Shown here one piece after another: positions 17,273 through 26,167 of a DNA stretch of 64,000 nucleotides (position 1 is the first letter of the stretch; each line of letters opens with the position of its first letter). A program made the position numbers and the translations under genes. Source of the stretch: Pseudoalteromonas ulvae UL12 (GTDB lineage Bacteria > Pseudomonadota > Gammaproteobacteria > Enterobacterales > Alteromonadaceae); assembly GCF_014925405.1 (NCBI RefSeq), contig NZ_AQHJ01000035.1, forward strand, positions 620,001-684,000. The letters are read 5' to 3'. The notes beneath the pieces are model-generated. The model had not been told where the DNA came from, did not search any database, and saw nothing but the letters and a program-made list of their open reading frames with translations.

Positions 17273-18382
17273 ATGAGTCATGATTGGTTAGATACAAAAA
17301 GTAAATTCTCACAGTGTTTATGCCCACCTGGAAATGGCGTATTTACCGTCAATACTGCACAGGAAAGAAAAGCGGCCTTGCATCAAAAATTATACGGCCA
17401 AACAGATAATATCGATGTGTTATGGCAAGCGTCTTTAGATCAATTACCTGCAAGTGAACATAAAGCTGCAATTCTTGGGATTAGCTCTGATTGCGGTGGC
17501 GGTATTTTACGCGGCGCAAACTGGGGGCCTTTATTCCTAAGAAGTGCCTTGATAGAGCAACAACCGTCAACGACCTGCTTTGATTTAGGTGATGTCCGTG
17601 TCATTCCTCATTTATTACATGATAAATACCTTAACGAAGGGACAATCGCCAATTGCCAAAAAGCCTTGTATCAAAACCAAGATTCAGCCTATTTTGTCAG
17701 CCCATTATCGATTACTGAAGATGTATGTGATGACTTCTATGCACAATTTCCAGATAAAGGTATTTTTGGGATCGGTGGCGACCACTCAATCAGCTATCCA
17801 CTGACCAAGTCTTACCTAAAAGCCAAACGTGAGCGTGGTATTCGCACCGCGATTATTCACTTCGATGCCCACACTGATTTATTGGTTGAGCGTCTAGGCA
17901 TTGATTTATGTTTTGGTTCTTGGTGTACACATATACTCGAATTTTTACCTGCTCCACATCATTTGATTCAGTTTGGTATCCGCTCAAGTGGTAAACCTAA
18001 GTCTCATTGGGAATCAACATTTGGCGTGAAACAACATTGGGCTCATGAAATCCGCGAAAAAGGCGCGCAGGCAATTGTCGATGAGGTGATTGCTCAACTC
18101 AAAGCCGATCAGGTCGATGAATTGTATGTCAGCTTTGACATTGATGCACTGGATGCAAAATATGCATCTGCAACGGGCACGCCTGAATACGACGGCATGA
18201 CACCAGATGAATCGATGTTGATCCTAACAGAACTCAATAAACACTTCCCAATCACTGGGGCGGATATGATGGAGATTGCGCCGTTTACTGATAGTTCATT
18301 ACAAGGAAAAGTGAGCTCAGAAACAACCCTAAAAGAAGGCGCTGCATTGTCGGCTTTTCTTATCGATGCCATGAATCGATAA
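17273..18382 (+). CDS. Arginase/agmatinase-family ureohydrolase
   Basis: A 369-residue ureohydrolase with the manganese-binding motifs GIGGDHS, DAHTDL and SFDIDALDA. These enzymes hydrolyse arginine, agmatine or formiminoglutamate. It is longer than typical arginases (about 300) because of an N-terminal extension of some 70 residues. The ATG at 17273 follows GGAG with a six-base spacer; a TTG twelve bases earlier lacks a site. The argR homologue begins two bases after its stop, and an ARG-box-like site lies upstream, so arginine is the most likely substrate. Confidence 0.85.
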   Translation: MSHDWLDTKSKFSQCLCPPGNGVFTVNTAQERKAALHQKLYGQTDNIDVLWQASLDQLPASEHKAAILGISSDCGGGILRGANWGPLFLRSALIEQQPSTTCFDLGDVRVIPHLLHDKYLNEGTIANCQKALYQNQDSAYFVSPLSITEDVCDDFYAQFPDKGIFGIGGDHSISYPLTKSYLKAKRERGIRTAIIHFDAHTDLLVERLGIDLCFGSWCTHILEFLPAPHHLIQFGIRSSGKPKSHWESTFGVKQHWAHEIREKGAQAIVDEVIAQLKADQVDELYVSFDIDALDAKYASATGTPEYDGMTPDESMLILTELNKHFPITGADMMEIAPFTDSSLQGKVSSETTLKEGAALSAFLIDAMNR

Positions 18383-18383
18383 G

Positions 18384-18845
18384 ATGAAAAAACAAAGCCC
18401 GCTTATCCAAACAATTAAAGAGCTGTTAAAGACTGAGCAAATTCGCAGTCATTATGAACTGGCTTATTTTTTGGATGAGCGGGGTTTTGAAAATGTCAGT
18501 CAGCCACAGATATCCCGTATTCTGAATCAAATAGGGGCTGTAAACCTTAAAAATTCACAGGGACAGGCGGTTTATGTGTTAAAACGTGAACTGATCATGC
18601 CGACCTTAGATACACAAGTGAATGAATTGGTGGTTGGGGTGCATGCTAATGAAGCGTTGGTGGTGGTCGAAACCTTGCCTGGTAGCGCGGATATTGTGTC
18701 TCGCGTACTTGAGAAGCAAAGTAAAAAGTTTCATATCCTCGCTGCTATTGCCGGTGATGATAGTGTGATGATTTTACCCGTTCGTACGAATGATATTATG
18801 GCCTTAACTAAAAAAATCAAAATGTTGTTTGATGTGAAAAGCTAA
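18384..18845 (+). CDS. argR: ArgR-family arginine-responsive repressor
   Basis: A 153-residue protein with the N-terminal winged-helix domain (QTIKELL, then VSQPQISRILNQIGAVNLKN) and the C-terminal hexamerisation and arginine-binding domain. The arginine-contact segment reads AAIAGDDSV where most ArgR proteins have GTIAGDDTI; the two aspartates are retained. It sits one base beyond the arginase stop, so the two are one operon and the protein probably regulates that operon in response to arginine. The genome may also have a separate biosynthetic argR elsewhere, so this could be a dedicated catabolic paralogue. Confidence 0.9.
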   Translation: MKKQSPLIQTIKELLKTEQIRSHYELAYFLDERGFENVSQPQISRILNQIGAVNLKNSQGQAVYVLKRELIMPTLDTQVNELVVGVHANEALVVVETLPGSADIVSRVLEKQSKKFHILAAIAGDDSVMILPVRTNDIMALTKKIKMLFDVKS

Positions 18846-18985
18846 GCTAAAAAAATAAAGTTATTCATCTTAAGATCAGCTTGTTACCGTAATTGACCAC
18901 CTGTTTGTCTTATTGTTTTTTTTGAATTTTTCTCCCATACTCTCTCTTTGTTTTTCGTGGCAAATGTGCCTAATATGATGCCATC

Positions 18986-19034
18986 TAGTGATAAAAAGCC
19001 AGTTTCAGTAATAAACGGCTCTGAATTATCACTA
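18986..19034 (+). repeat. Long imperfect inverted repeat in the chemoreceptor leader
   Basis: Outer arms TAGTGATAA (18986-18994) and TTATCACTA (19026-19034) are perfectly complementary. Inside them AGCC pairs with GGCT and GTTT with AAAC. Together they make a hairpin of about 17 base pairs ending 38 bases before the chemoreceptor ATG. It has no T-run, so it is not an ordinary terminator; a leader structure or an operator is possible. Confidence 0.5.
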
Positions 19035-19072
19035 TGAAAGCGCATTATTTTTTATTATTTCAAGGTTTCCCC

Positions 19073-20602
19073 ATGCGTCGTAATCAAACAACAATCAATG
19101 AAGAAGTTGTTTTTAATGCCTCAGAGCAGTTGATTTCAATCACCGATCCTCGTGGGATCATTACTTATGCAAACGACGGATTTTGTCGAGTTGCAGGGTA
19201 CACAGAAGATGAATTAGTCGGTAAAAATCATAATATTGTTCGCCACCCTGATATGCCTAAAGCGGCATTTAAAGATTTATGGGATTGTTTAAAATCAGAA
19301 AAACCTTGGCGTGGGGCGGTAAAAAACCGCTGTAAAGATGGGCGATACTATTGGGTTGATGCTTTTGTGACTCCGTTATACGAAAATAACAAATTAACAG
19401 GTTTTCAATCGGTTAGAACAGTATTAAAACCTGAGTTCAAGCGTAACGCTGAGCAGTTATATGCAGCTATCAATCAAAATAAAGGGTCGTTGTTTCCAAC
19501 CTTAACCGTAATGCATAAGCATATATTGATGATTACGCTTTCACTGATTATTTTTTATGGTGTGTTGCAAAATCCTTTTATTGCTCTGATCTTGCCTTGT
19601 CTATTTGCGCTCATTTATCAACAAGAACTCTTTAAAACACCTCAGTACTTTCATCAATTATCCAGTCAGTATGACAGTGTGTCTCGGCAGGTCTTTAGTG
19701 GTGAAAAGGCCCATAGCTTTGCTGATTTTCATATCAAAATCAATGAAGCCAAAGTCAATACAATTTTAGGGCGCCTTGAAGATAATGCGGCTAAATTACG
19801 CACGGCCACTCTCACCCTTGAACAAGCGGCCAACTCGACTATCACTGGGGTTCAAGAGGAGTCAGACCAACTTCATCAAGTATCGACAGCTGTGGAAGAA
19901 ATGGTGGCGACTATCACAGAAGTTGCAGGCAATACCGTGACTACGGCAGAGCGTTCTCGTTCCGCTCAAGAAGCGTGTAATAAAGCTAAAACTGCCATGA
20001 CTCGCACCATGGGACAAGTGTCAGAATTAGCGGTTGAAGTTGCTAATTCTGCTAATTCAGCGCATCAATTGTCAGATGAAGCTGAAAAAATTGGTGGGAT
20101 TATGCAAGAGATCCAAGGCATTGCCGATCAAACAAACTTACTGGCACTGAATGCTGCCATTGAAGCTGCAAGAGCGGGTGAGCATGGACGTGGATTTTCT
20201 GTTGTTGCAGATGAAGTTAGAGCATTATCAAGCAGAACTCGCAGTGCGACAGAGCAAATTCATACCTCAATTAAAGAAATTCAGAGTACGTTATTGTCTT
20301 GGTCAAAAGTGATGGCAGAAGGTAAACAATCTGCTGAACTCTGTGTGGAAGAAACACGCCAAACTCAACAAGTGATCGATTCTGTTTATGAATCAATTAC
20401 GGATATTTCAGATTTAGCCACTCAAATCTCTACTGCGTCAGAAGAGCAAAGCATGGTCGCCAACGAAATAAGTCAAAATATAATTAATATCAGCGAGTTG
20501 TCTCAGAATAACCTATCGCAAGCAGAACTACTTCAATTGGAAAACATTAAAATTGAAAGCCAAGCGAAGGAGTTTGAGCTGATCCGCCGCTCGTTTAAGT
20601 AA
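19073..20602 (+). CDS. aer: Aer-like PAS-domain methyl-accepting chemotaxis protein
   Basis: A 509-residue receptor. The N-terminal PAS domain resembles E. coli Aer closely ([46 protein letters not shown]), and Aer binds FAD to sense redox and oxygen. Hydrophobic segments follow near residues 160-190 with no periplasmic domain. The signalling hairpin tip is present ([32 protein letters not shown]). No CheR-binding pentapeptide ends the protein. The ATG at 19073, with AAGG upstream, starts the conserved part; an ATG at 19034 lies inside a hairpin. It probably drives energy taxis through CheA/CheW. Confidence 0.92.
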   Translation: MRRNQTTINEEVVFNASEQLISITDPRGIITYANDGFCRVAGYTEDELVGKNHNIVRHPDMPKAAFKDLWDCLKSEKPWRGAVKNRCKDGRYYWVDAFVTPLYENNKLTGFQSVRTVLKPEFKRNAEQLYAAINQNKGSLFPTLTVMHKHILMITLSLIIFYGVLQNPFIALILPCLFALIYQQELFKTPQYFHQLSSQYDSVSRQVFSGEKAHSFADFHIKINEAKVNTILGRLEDNAAKLRTATLTLEQAANSTITGVQEESDQLHQVSTAVEEMVATITEVAGNTVTTAERSRSAQEACNKAKTAMTRTMGQVSELAVEVANSANSAHQLSDEAEKIGGIMQEIQGIADQTNLLALNAAIEAARAGEHGRGFSVVADEVRALSSRTRSATEQIHTSIKEIQSTLLSWSKVMAEGKQSAELCVEETRQTQQVIDSVYESITDISDLATQISTASEEQSMVANEISQNIINISELSQNNLSQAELLQLENIKIESQAKEFELIRRSFK

Positions 20603-20614
20603 ACGAACATACTG

Positions 20615-20640
20615 AACAAGGAGCAAGTCTGCTCCTTGTT
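20615..20640 (+). terminator. Terminator-like hairpin after the chemoreceptor
   Basis: AACAAGGAGCA and TGCTCCTTGTT form a perfect 11-base stem with the loop AGTC, 12 bases after the stop codon. The T-rich tail is short (TTTATA). The IS element begins 12 bases downstream. Confidence 0.8.
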
Positions 20641-20652
20641 TATACCTCCTTG

Positions 20653-20677
20653 TGGACTTCCCAGACTTTGCTAGACA
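20653..20677. repeat. Left terminal inverted repeat of the IS
   Basis: Starts TGGACTTCCCAG and ends CTAGACA; 12 outer and 7 inner bases match the right end. Preceded by TTG, the target duplication. Confidence 0.9.
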
Positions 20678-20716
20678 CTTTTAACAGTTACAATGTAACT
20701 TCAAATAGAGGTGTTT

Positions 20717-20995
20717 ATGAGCAAAGGCAAACGGTATACCGAAGAGTTTAAGATAGAAGCAGTCAAGCAAATTACTGAGCGTGGTTATTCAGTTCAGGAA
20801 GTTGCTGATCGGCTTGGTATTTCAACTAAATCCCTCTATCACTGGCGAAGCCAGTTAAGTGGCAATAAAGCCGTTCGCCAGTCATCTGATGATTCGGTTC
20901 GAATTGCTAAGTTAGAGGCAGAGTTGAAGCGGGTCACGGAGGAAAGGGACATCTTAAAAAAGGCCGCAAGGTACTTTGCAAGCCAGCTAGAGTAA
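20717..20995 (+). CDS. IS3-family transposase OrfA
   Basis: A 92-residue helix-turn-helix protein (KRYTEEFKIEAVKQIT, then SVQEVADRLGISTKSLYHW) with a leucine-zipper-like C-terminus (RIAKLEAELKRVTEERDILKKA). It binds the IS ends and, by frameshifting, supplies the DNA-binding part of the OrfAB transposase. The ATG at 20717 follows AGAGG; a GTG six bases earlier is less likely. The slippery sequence AAAAAAG lies near the 3' end. Confidence 0.93.
   Translation: MSKGKRYTEEFKIEAVKQITERGYSVQEVADRLGISTKSLYHWRSQLSGNKAVRQSSDDSVRIAKLEAELKRVTEERDILKKAARYFASQLE
20956..20962 (+). other. Programmed -1 frameshift site (A AAA AAG)
   Basis: The heptamer AAAAAAG is placed in the orfA frame as A AAA AAG, the classic -1 slippery site. 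Shifting there joins orfA to the orfB frame, which stays open from 20962 to 21864, giving a fused OrfAB transposase. Stimulatory structure was not evaluated. Confidence 0.8.
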
Positions 20996-21033
20996 AGTAC
21001 GCCTTTATCCGAGATCACCAGAAGCAGTTCTCT

Positions 21034-21864
21034 GTGTTATCCATGTGCCGTGTATTAAAAATCAATCGCAGTGGCTTTTATGCATGGCTTAAACAGCCGT
21101 TGAGCACGAGAGCGATTGAAGATAATCGCCTGCTCAAGCGGATAAAAGAGTTCTATATTGCCAGCGGCGGAACATATGGTAGCCCTTGGATACATCGTGA
21201 TCTTCGTGAAGCGGGCGAGTCTTGTAGCGTGCACCGTGTTGCTAAAATTATGCGACTGAACAACCTTAGAGCGCAGATTGGTTACAAGCGCAAATACATC
21301 AAAGGCGTTAAGCCATCACGGATTGCAGATAACGTATTGGAGCGTGATTTTGCCCCAGACTCACCTAATACTGCGTGGGTGAGTGACATCACGTATGTGC
21401 GAACGTATGAGGGTTTTCTGTACTTAGCGACAGTTATCGACTTGTTCTCACGACGCGTTGTCGGTTGGTCGATGGATAAAAACATGGATAAGCATTTGGT
21501 TATCCGGGCATTATTAATGGCCGTTTACCAACGTCGGCCAGAACAATCTGTGTTGGTACATAGCGATCAAGGCAGTCAGTATGGCAGTGCAGATTATTTA
21601 GCGTTTATGAAAGAGCATAATCTTATTCCTTCCATGAGCCGCAGAGGAAACTGTCATGATAATGCGGTTGCTGAGAGCTTTTTTGCTACGTTTAAAAAGC
21701 GCGTGATCAGAAAGAAGATATATTCGACCAGAGTCGAAGCGAAGACAGAGATATTTAACTTTATAGAAATGTTTTACAATCCAAAAAAACGCCACTCGCA
21801 TACAGGCGGTATATCACCTGCTAAATTCGAAGAAGCGTATTTTTTGAAACAACAGACTGTCTAG
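21034..21864 (+). CDS. IS3-family transposase OrfB (DDE catalytic domain)
   Basis: A 276-residue rve/DDE integrase-like domain with catalytic residues in WVSDITYV (D), HSDQGSQY (D) and DNAVAESFFATFK (E), plus the N-terminal HTH_21-like helix SGFYAWL. The functional form is probably the OrfAB fusion made by -1 frameshifting; read from 20962 the frame adds about 24 residues before this start. The stop lies inside the right inverted repeat. No truncation is visible. Confidence 0.95.
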   Translation: MLSMCRVLKINRSGFYAWLKQPLSTRAIEDNRLLKRIKEFYIASGGTYGSPWIHRDLREAGESCSVHRVAKIMRLNNLRAQIGYKRKYIKGVKPSRIADNVLERDFAPDSPNTAWVSDITYVRTYEGFLYLATVIDLFSRRVVGWSMDKNMDKHLVIRALLMAVYQRRPEQSVLVHSDQGSQYGSADYLAFMKEHNLIPSMSRRGNCHDNAVAESFFATFKKRVIRKKIYSTRVEAKTEIFNFIEMFYNPKKRHSHTGGISPAKFEEAYFLKQQTV

Positions 21865-21882
21865 TGAGAGCTGGGAAGTCCA
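21858..21882. repeat. Right terminal inverted repeat of the IS
   Basis: Reads TGTCTAG at the inner side and CTGGGAAGTCCA at the outer side, the complement of the left end. Followed by TTG, the target duplication. Confidence 0.9.
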
Positions 21883-22017
21883 TTGTTCCTATCTAGCTTC
21901 TTCACCTTTAATTTAAACCGGAATGTTTACATCAGTTAACATAATGTAGATTTATCAATTGTGATCGATTCCATTGACTGTCAAAATTATCGGCACTTAA
22001 AGTTTAGGTCACACGTT

Positions 22018-25000
22018 ATGAAAACATTTATTCTTCTTGGGATGCTGTTTTGCTTCTTTGCTGCAACTCATTCAAGTGCAATGCAACCCCCTACTAAAAA
22101 ACAACTTGAAAAATATAAGCAAGATGGCTCACTTGCCAAGCGAATCGACGACGCGAAATCTAAGGGCAATCATATTATTGCGCCTCAATTACTACAGCGC
22201 TCTCGGCAAGTTCTTAATCAGTACTTAACGCATCCTTTACAAAATACGAATGCGCAATTGTCTGCTATTCCTGGACATTTAGGTTTACCAACCACAGGAA
22301 CAGTGAAGACATTTACGCTGTTGATTGATTTCTCGGATGCCCCAGCACCGAGTCATCAAAGCAAAGAGGTACTTTATAATCATATTTATGGTGAAGGGTT
22401 ACCTGAACGATATCCTTATGAAAGTCTAAAGAATTTTTATCAACGCTCATCTTATGATCAATTGACCATTACAGGTGATGTCGTGGGCTGGTATCGATTA
22501 TCAAAGCCCAGAGCAGAGCAAGATGATGCACGCGAGATGATCAAAGAGGCGCTGACGGCACTTGAGCAACAAGGCCATGATTTCAGCCAATATGACAATG
22601 ATGGTGACGGATATATCGATTACTTTTCTGTGGTGTGGACTGGAGAGATCGGTGAATGGTCATCCCTTTGGTGGGGTTGGCAAAGCAGTTTTAATGAACC
22701 GGAATACACATTATCTGGTAAGCAGCTTGCGGCTTTTTCTTGGCAGTGGCTAAGTGGTAATAATGCAACAGATGAATTCGATCCTTTAACGCTTATCCAC
22801 GAAACAGGGCATGGCCTAGGGCTTCCTGATTTCTACGATTATGATGATACTGTGGGGCCACAAGGCGGTACGGGCGGCTTAGATATGATGGATGCCACGT
22901 TGGGTGATCACGGTGCATTTTCGAAGTTCATGCTAGGTTGGATCACACCACAAGTTGTGGGCTCTAGTAGCCACGATATTGAATTAGCGCCCAGCAGCCA
23001 AAGTAAAGACGCACTGATCATTATGCCTAATTTGACGCTCAACGATGCGTTGAGTGAATATTATGTTGTACAACATAGGGATAGACAAGGTAATGATTCC
23101 CACATGTACAATACAGGCTTACTTATTTGGCATGTTGATGCCAAGGCTAACGAGTATGGTTTCAGCAATAATAATAGTTACACCGAACAAAAATTAATTC
23201 GTTTAGTTGAAGCGGACGGTTTAGAAGAAATAGAGCAATTGCTCGGAGCCGACGCGGATGATTATTTTCAGACAGGGCAAACATTCGCATCAGGCACAAC
23301 GCCGAGTAGCTTAGGGTATCAAGCTGCGACTGAATCTGTTTCAATCAGCTCCATGGTGATTACTGAACAGTCGAGTAAGATTAAGGCCGAAATTTCGTCT
23401 TTACCTGTATTTAGTGTGTTAGGGATCACAGAACAGCAAATCATCAGACAGACACAGCCAATTACAGTTCAATCTGAACTGGACTTAGCGAAGGTTGCGT
23501 TGTATATCAATGGTGAATTAATTCAAGAAGATAACAATGCACCGTTTGAGTTCTCACTGCCGTACTCGGGTTTGACATCTGGCGAAAATCAAGTGCAAGT
23601 CAATGTTTATACCCATGCACAAACGATGAATGTGGCTCAGTTGACAGTCTATCAATTCCCAACCGAAGCAATTCCATTAGTTGTGAGTCTACAATCGCGA
23701 GAGAGTGCTTTGGCTATTAGCCAAACGTTACTGCAATTAGGTTATAATTCACTCTCACTGACCGATGTGCCCGCGTTGCAAGCAACGGATACTCCTGTGG
23801 TATTTATTGATAACACATCGCAAAGTGCCCTCACTGCAACGCAAAATGAGCATATATTAAGTTATATAAGATCTGGCGGTCATGTGTATTATGAGAATTT
23901 TGAATGGTTTTGGACATCGACACCAGAGTTTACAGATTTCACCGCTCAGATAGGTATCAGCTATGGTGATAACTGGAGTCAAGACTCAGCTTCACTGATT
24001 GGTCATGAAGGAAGTGAGCAGTTTGGGCTTTCTTATACACCAGAATATAAAAACGATTATATTCTCTATACTCATTTAACTTCTTTGGATCCAAAGGCAA
24101 AGCCTATCTGGCACGTCGACCAATTAGACGTGGACGTCACGCTAAGTAACCAAATTGAATTGGGTTCAGTAATAGCCTCGACAGCGAGATTCTCTGAAAT
24201 ACCGGCTTCGTTAAGAGGCGTGATCTTAACGAATTACCTAACAGAATTATCCTTTACAAAAGAGCCTGCACCGTTAGCGATTGAGTTTTCAAATAATGCA
24301 GTGTCGCAATCAGAAGCGATGGATTCGTTTGAAATCACCGTGACAAGAAATATTATTGACGCGAACAATCGGGATTTTGTGCTCCATACAGAAGCGATGG
24401 ATGCTCAAGAAAATGTAGACTTTGTTGCAATCGGGCCTGTCAATTATCAATTTGATGAAGGGCAACTGACGAAAACGGTCACTGTTTCGTTAATTGATAA
24501 CCAGACGGTAGATGGCAGCCGACAATTCAAATTGTTGTTAACAGGTGAGAATATCGGTGAGCAAAAAGAGTTAATTGTGACGATTACCGATAACGAAATC
24601 AGAGGCACCATTGAATTTAATACCACTGCAATGGTCGTGAATGAAAATCAACAAACCATGAATGTCGAGATTAAGCGTGTCAATGGTGCAGATGATACCC
24701 TAGCTTATTCAATCAAAACCATCGATGGTAGCGCAAAAGCTGGTGTTGATTATGAGTTACTTGAGACAGCTACAGAGTTGCAAAATGGTGTCGTGAGCCA
24801 TAGTTACACGATTAATATTCTAGATAATTCGGTTGTGGATGGTACTCGTCAGTTCAGTATCACCTTGTTCAGTGATTATTTAAGTACTGAGCCACAAGTG
24901 CTGATCGTGAGTATTGAAAATGATGACGTCAAAGTGATTGAGCCTCCAATTGTCGTGCCTCCTAAAAAGGAAGAATCGTCAGGTGGGACCTTGTATTGGT

Positions 25001-25044
25001 TCATTGTCATGCTAATGGCATGTGCTATTAAACGTCGTTACTAA
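22018..25044 (+). CDS. Secreted M6-family metalloprotease with GlyGly-CTERM tail
   Basis: A 1008-residue exported protease of the immune inhibitor A-like M6 family. A signal peptide ends near SSA. The zinc site is HETGHGLGLPD (H261, E262, H265), and the downstream GGLDMMDATLGDHGAFSKFM fits the M6 Met-turn region. Two Calx-beta-type repeats follow near residues 750-950. The C-terminus has GG, a hydrophobic helix and the basic end KRRY, the GlyGly-CTERM signal cut by rhombosortase in bacteria with type II secretion. The ATG at 22018 starts the signal peptide; an earlier GTG frame start does not. The IS ends 135 bases upstream and could affect its promoter. Confidence 0.92.
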   Translation: MKTFILLGMLFCFFAATHSSAMQPPTKKQLEKYKQDGSLAKRIDDAKSKGNHIIAPQLLQRSRQVLNQYLTHPLQNTNAQLSAIPGHLGLPTTGTVKTFTLLIDFSDAPAPSHQSKEVLYNHIYGEGLPERYPYESLKNFYQRSSYDQLTITGDVVGWYRLSKPRAEQDDAREMIKEALTALEQQGHDFSQYDNDGDGYIDYFSVVWTGEIGEWSSLWWGWQSSFNEPEYTLSGKQLAAFSWQWLSGNNATDEFDPLTLIHETGHGLGLPDFYDYDDTVGPQGGTGGLDMMDATLGDHGAFSKFMLGWITPQVVGSSSHDIELAPSSQSKDALIIMPNLTLNDALSEYYVVQHRDRQGNDSHMYNTGLLIWHVDAKANEYGFSNNNSYTEQKLIRLVEADGLEEIEQLLGADADDYFQTGQTFASGTTPSSLGYQAATESVSISSMVITEQSSKIKAEISSLPVFSVLGITEQQIIRQTQPITVQSELDLAKVALYINGELIQEDNNAPFEFSLPYSGLTSGENQVQVNVYTHAQTMNVAQLTVYQFPTEAIPLVVSLQSRESALAISQTLLQLGYNSLSLTDVPALQATDTPVVFIDNTSQSALTATQNEHILSYIRSGGHVYYENFEWFWTSTPEFTDFTAQIGISYGDNWSQDSASLIGHEGSEQFGLSYTPEYKNDYILYTHLTSLDPKAKPIWHVDQLDVDVTLSNQIELGSVIASTARFSEIPASLRGVILTNYLTELSFTKEPAPLAIEFSNNAVSQSEAMDSFEITVTRNIIDANNRDFVLHTEAMDAQENVDFVAIGPVNYQFDEGQLTKTVTVSLIDNQTVDGSRQFKLLLTGENIGEQKELIVTITDNEIRGTIEFNTTAMVVNENQQTMNVEIKRVNGADDTLAYSIKTIDGSAKAGVDYELLETATELQNGVVSHSYTINILDNSVVDGTRQFSITLFSDYLSTEPQVLIVSIENDDVKVIEPPIVVPPKKEESSGGTLYWFIVMLMACAIKRRY

Positions 25045-25050
25045 GTATTA

Positions 25051-25085
25051 AAAAACAGCCCACGCATTCGGTGGGCTGTTTTTTT
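25051..25085 (+). terminator. Strong rho-independent terminator after the M6 protease
   Basis: Arms AAAAACAGCCCAC and GTGGGCTGTTTTT around GCATTCG, followed by further T residues. The flanking A-run makes it usable on both strands, serving the convergent thioesterase gene as well. Confidence 0.95.
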
Positions 25086-25121
25086 ATCTTTAAGGCAGTG
25101 TCTTATTAATAAGAGAACCTT

Positions 25122-25913
25122 TTACGCAAAAATGGCCACTGTTTGACGTGAGAGTGCCACTAGTTGCCCTGCTTCACTCCAAATTTTAGCATCTTCAATC
25201 GCATACCCATCTGAACTATGGTGAGTAATTGCTTCAAAACCTAACCACTGTGTGCGCTCCAATTGCGGCTCACTTAAAAACTCAATATACCAAGACATTG
25301 AACTTGCGGGGGCGGCTTGTTTGAACATTTGCAGCATAGTGGGTGGCCATGCATCGGTTAATGCCAACACGTGAGCGACACTGAACTGGGTTGGTGGTAT
25401 TTTAAATTTCATCCACCCACCTAAGTGTGAGGTGTCAGCGCCGGTAAAAGGCATGGCCCCTTGCTGAGGGCTGAGATCAATATGCTGAAAAAACTCCGGA
25501 CTCACGCCAGAGTGATAAGGGATCACAAACGAAGGGTCGACAGGGCGTAAGTCACATTGCTGATTATTTTCAACCGAAAGATCAGACGGACGGTGTTTGG
25601 CAAAACAAATTTGTGCCATGACACACGTTTGCGACTGCTGAATAGCACGGGCCAATATTTGGCAGCTACTTTTTCCTTGTCTGAGCACTTCTATCTCAAT
25701 GTGAAAGTCGGTGTCTGCTAATAAAGGCCCGATAAAGTTGGTGCTCATAGATAACAAACGAAACTCATGACTGACTTTGCGCTGCGCGGCGGCTAACAAC
25801 ATGGCAGCGGAGATCCCACCAAATGCCGTTCGGCCTTGGCACCAGCTAGTTGGAAACGTAAGGGGAGTGGCAGAGTCAGTAGCAGTTTGCGCTAATAATT
25901 GATCAAAATTCAT
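25122..25913 (-). CDS. TesB-like acyl-CoA thioesterase
   Basis: A 263-residue double-hotdog thioesterase, which hydrolyses acyl-CoA to free acid and CoA. It has the N-terminal FGGISAAMLLAAA helix region, the strand SMSTNFIGPLL, and a C-terminal hotdog with SMSWYIEFL and DGYAIEDAKIWSEAG. The length agrees with 4HBT_3/TesB-like members. A perfect FadR-core-like palindrome 55 bases upstream suggests fatty-acid control, fitting the predicted role. The gene is divergent from dnaK. Confidence 0.85.
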   Translation of the reverse strand: MNFDQLLAQTATDSATPLTFPTSWCQGRTAFGGISAAMLLAAAQRKVSHEFRLLSMSTNFIGPLLADTDFHIEIEVLRQGKSSCQILARAIQQSQTCVMAQICFAKHRPSDLSVENNQQCDLRPVDPSFVIPYHSGVSPEFFQHIDLSPQQGAMPFTGADTSHLGGWMKFKIPPTQFSVAHVLALTDAWPPTMLQMFKQAAPASSMSWYIEFLSEPQLERTQWLGFEAITHHSSDGYAIEDAKIWSEAGQLVALSRQTVAIFA

Positions 25914-25967
25914 AGCTAACGATCTTCAAAATTAATATAAGAAGGCATTTTATAACACAAAGACTTA

Positions 25968-25978
25968 TGGTCAGACCA
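25968..25978. promoter_or_regulatory. FadR-like operator upstream of the thioesterase
   Basis: TGGTCAGACCA is a perfect palindrome matching the core of the FadR consensus (TGGTC-N-GACCA). It lies 55 bases upstream of the acyl-CoA thioesterase start. A second, less symmetrical FadR-like site lies in front of fadE. A hairpin, ACCACT-TTG-AGTGGT, overlaps it on the right. Confidence 0.45.
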
Positions 25979-26089
25979 CTTTGAGTGGTGTATTTTTACT
26001 CGTTTGAGCTTTTCATTGCTGTAAAAATACACGAAAAAGACTGTTTTGATAAAAAACACCACTTTTTTAAAAAAAATTTAGTTTCTTCT

Positions 26090-26117
26090 ATTGAATTCAA
26101 CTCCAGCCACCCCTATT
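26090..26117 (+). promoter_or_regulatory. Sigma-32-type heat-shock promoter of dnaK
   Basis: ATTGAAT, a 13-base spacer and CCCCTATT closely match the sigma-32 pattern (CTTGAAA, 11-16 bases, CCCCATnT). It lies 50 bases before the dnaK ATG. Confidence 0.75.
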
Positions 26118-26167
26118 AACTAGTCAACAACCGAATTAACAAAGTTTTTAGATGTAGGAGAAGATTC

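Larger units (their letters stand above)
20653..21882 (+). mobile_element. Complete IS3-family insertion sequence
   Basis: A 1230-base element bounded by imperfect 25-base inverted repeats. Both ends share TGGACTTCCCAG, and the inner part CTAGACA also matches. It is flanked by a 3-base direct repeat, TTG on each side, as expected for IS3-family target duplication. It carries orfA and orfB in relative -1 frames with an A6G slippery site near the end of orfA. All parts look intact, which suggests a recent insertion that may still be active. It landed in the gap between the chemoreceptor terminator and the M6 protease gene. Confidence 0.95.
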
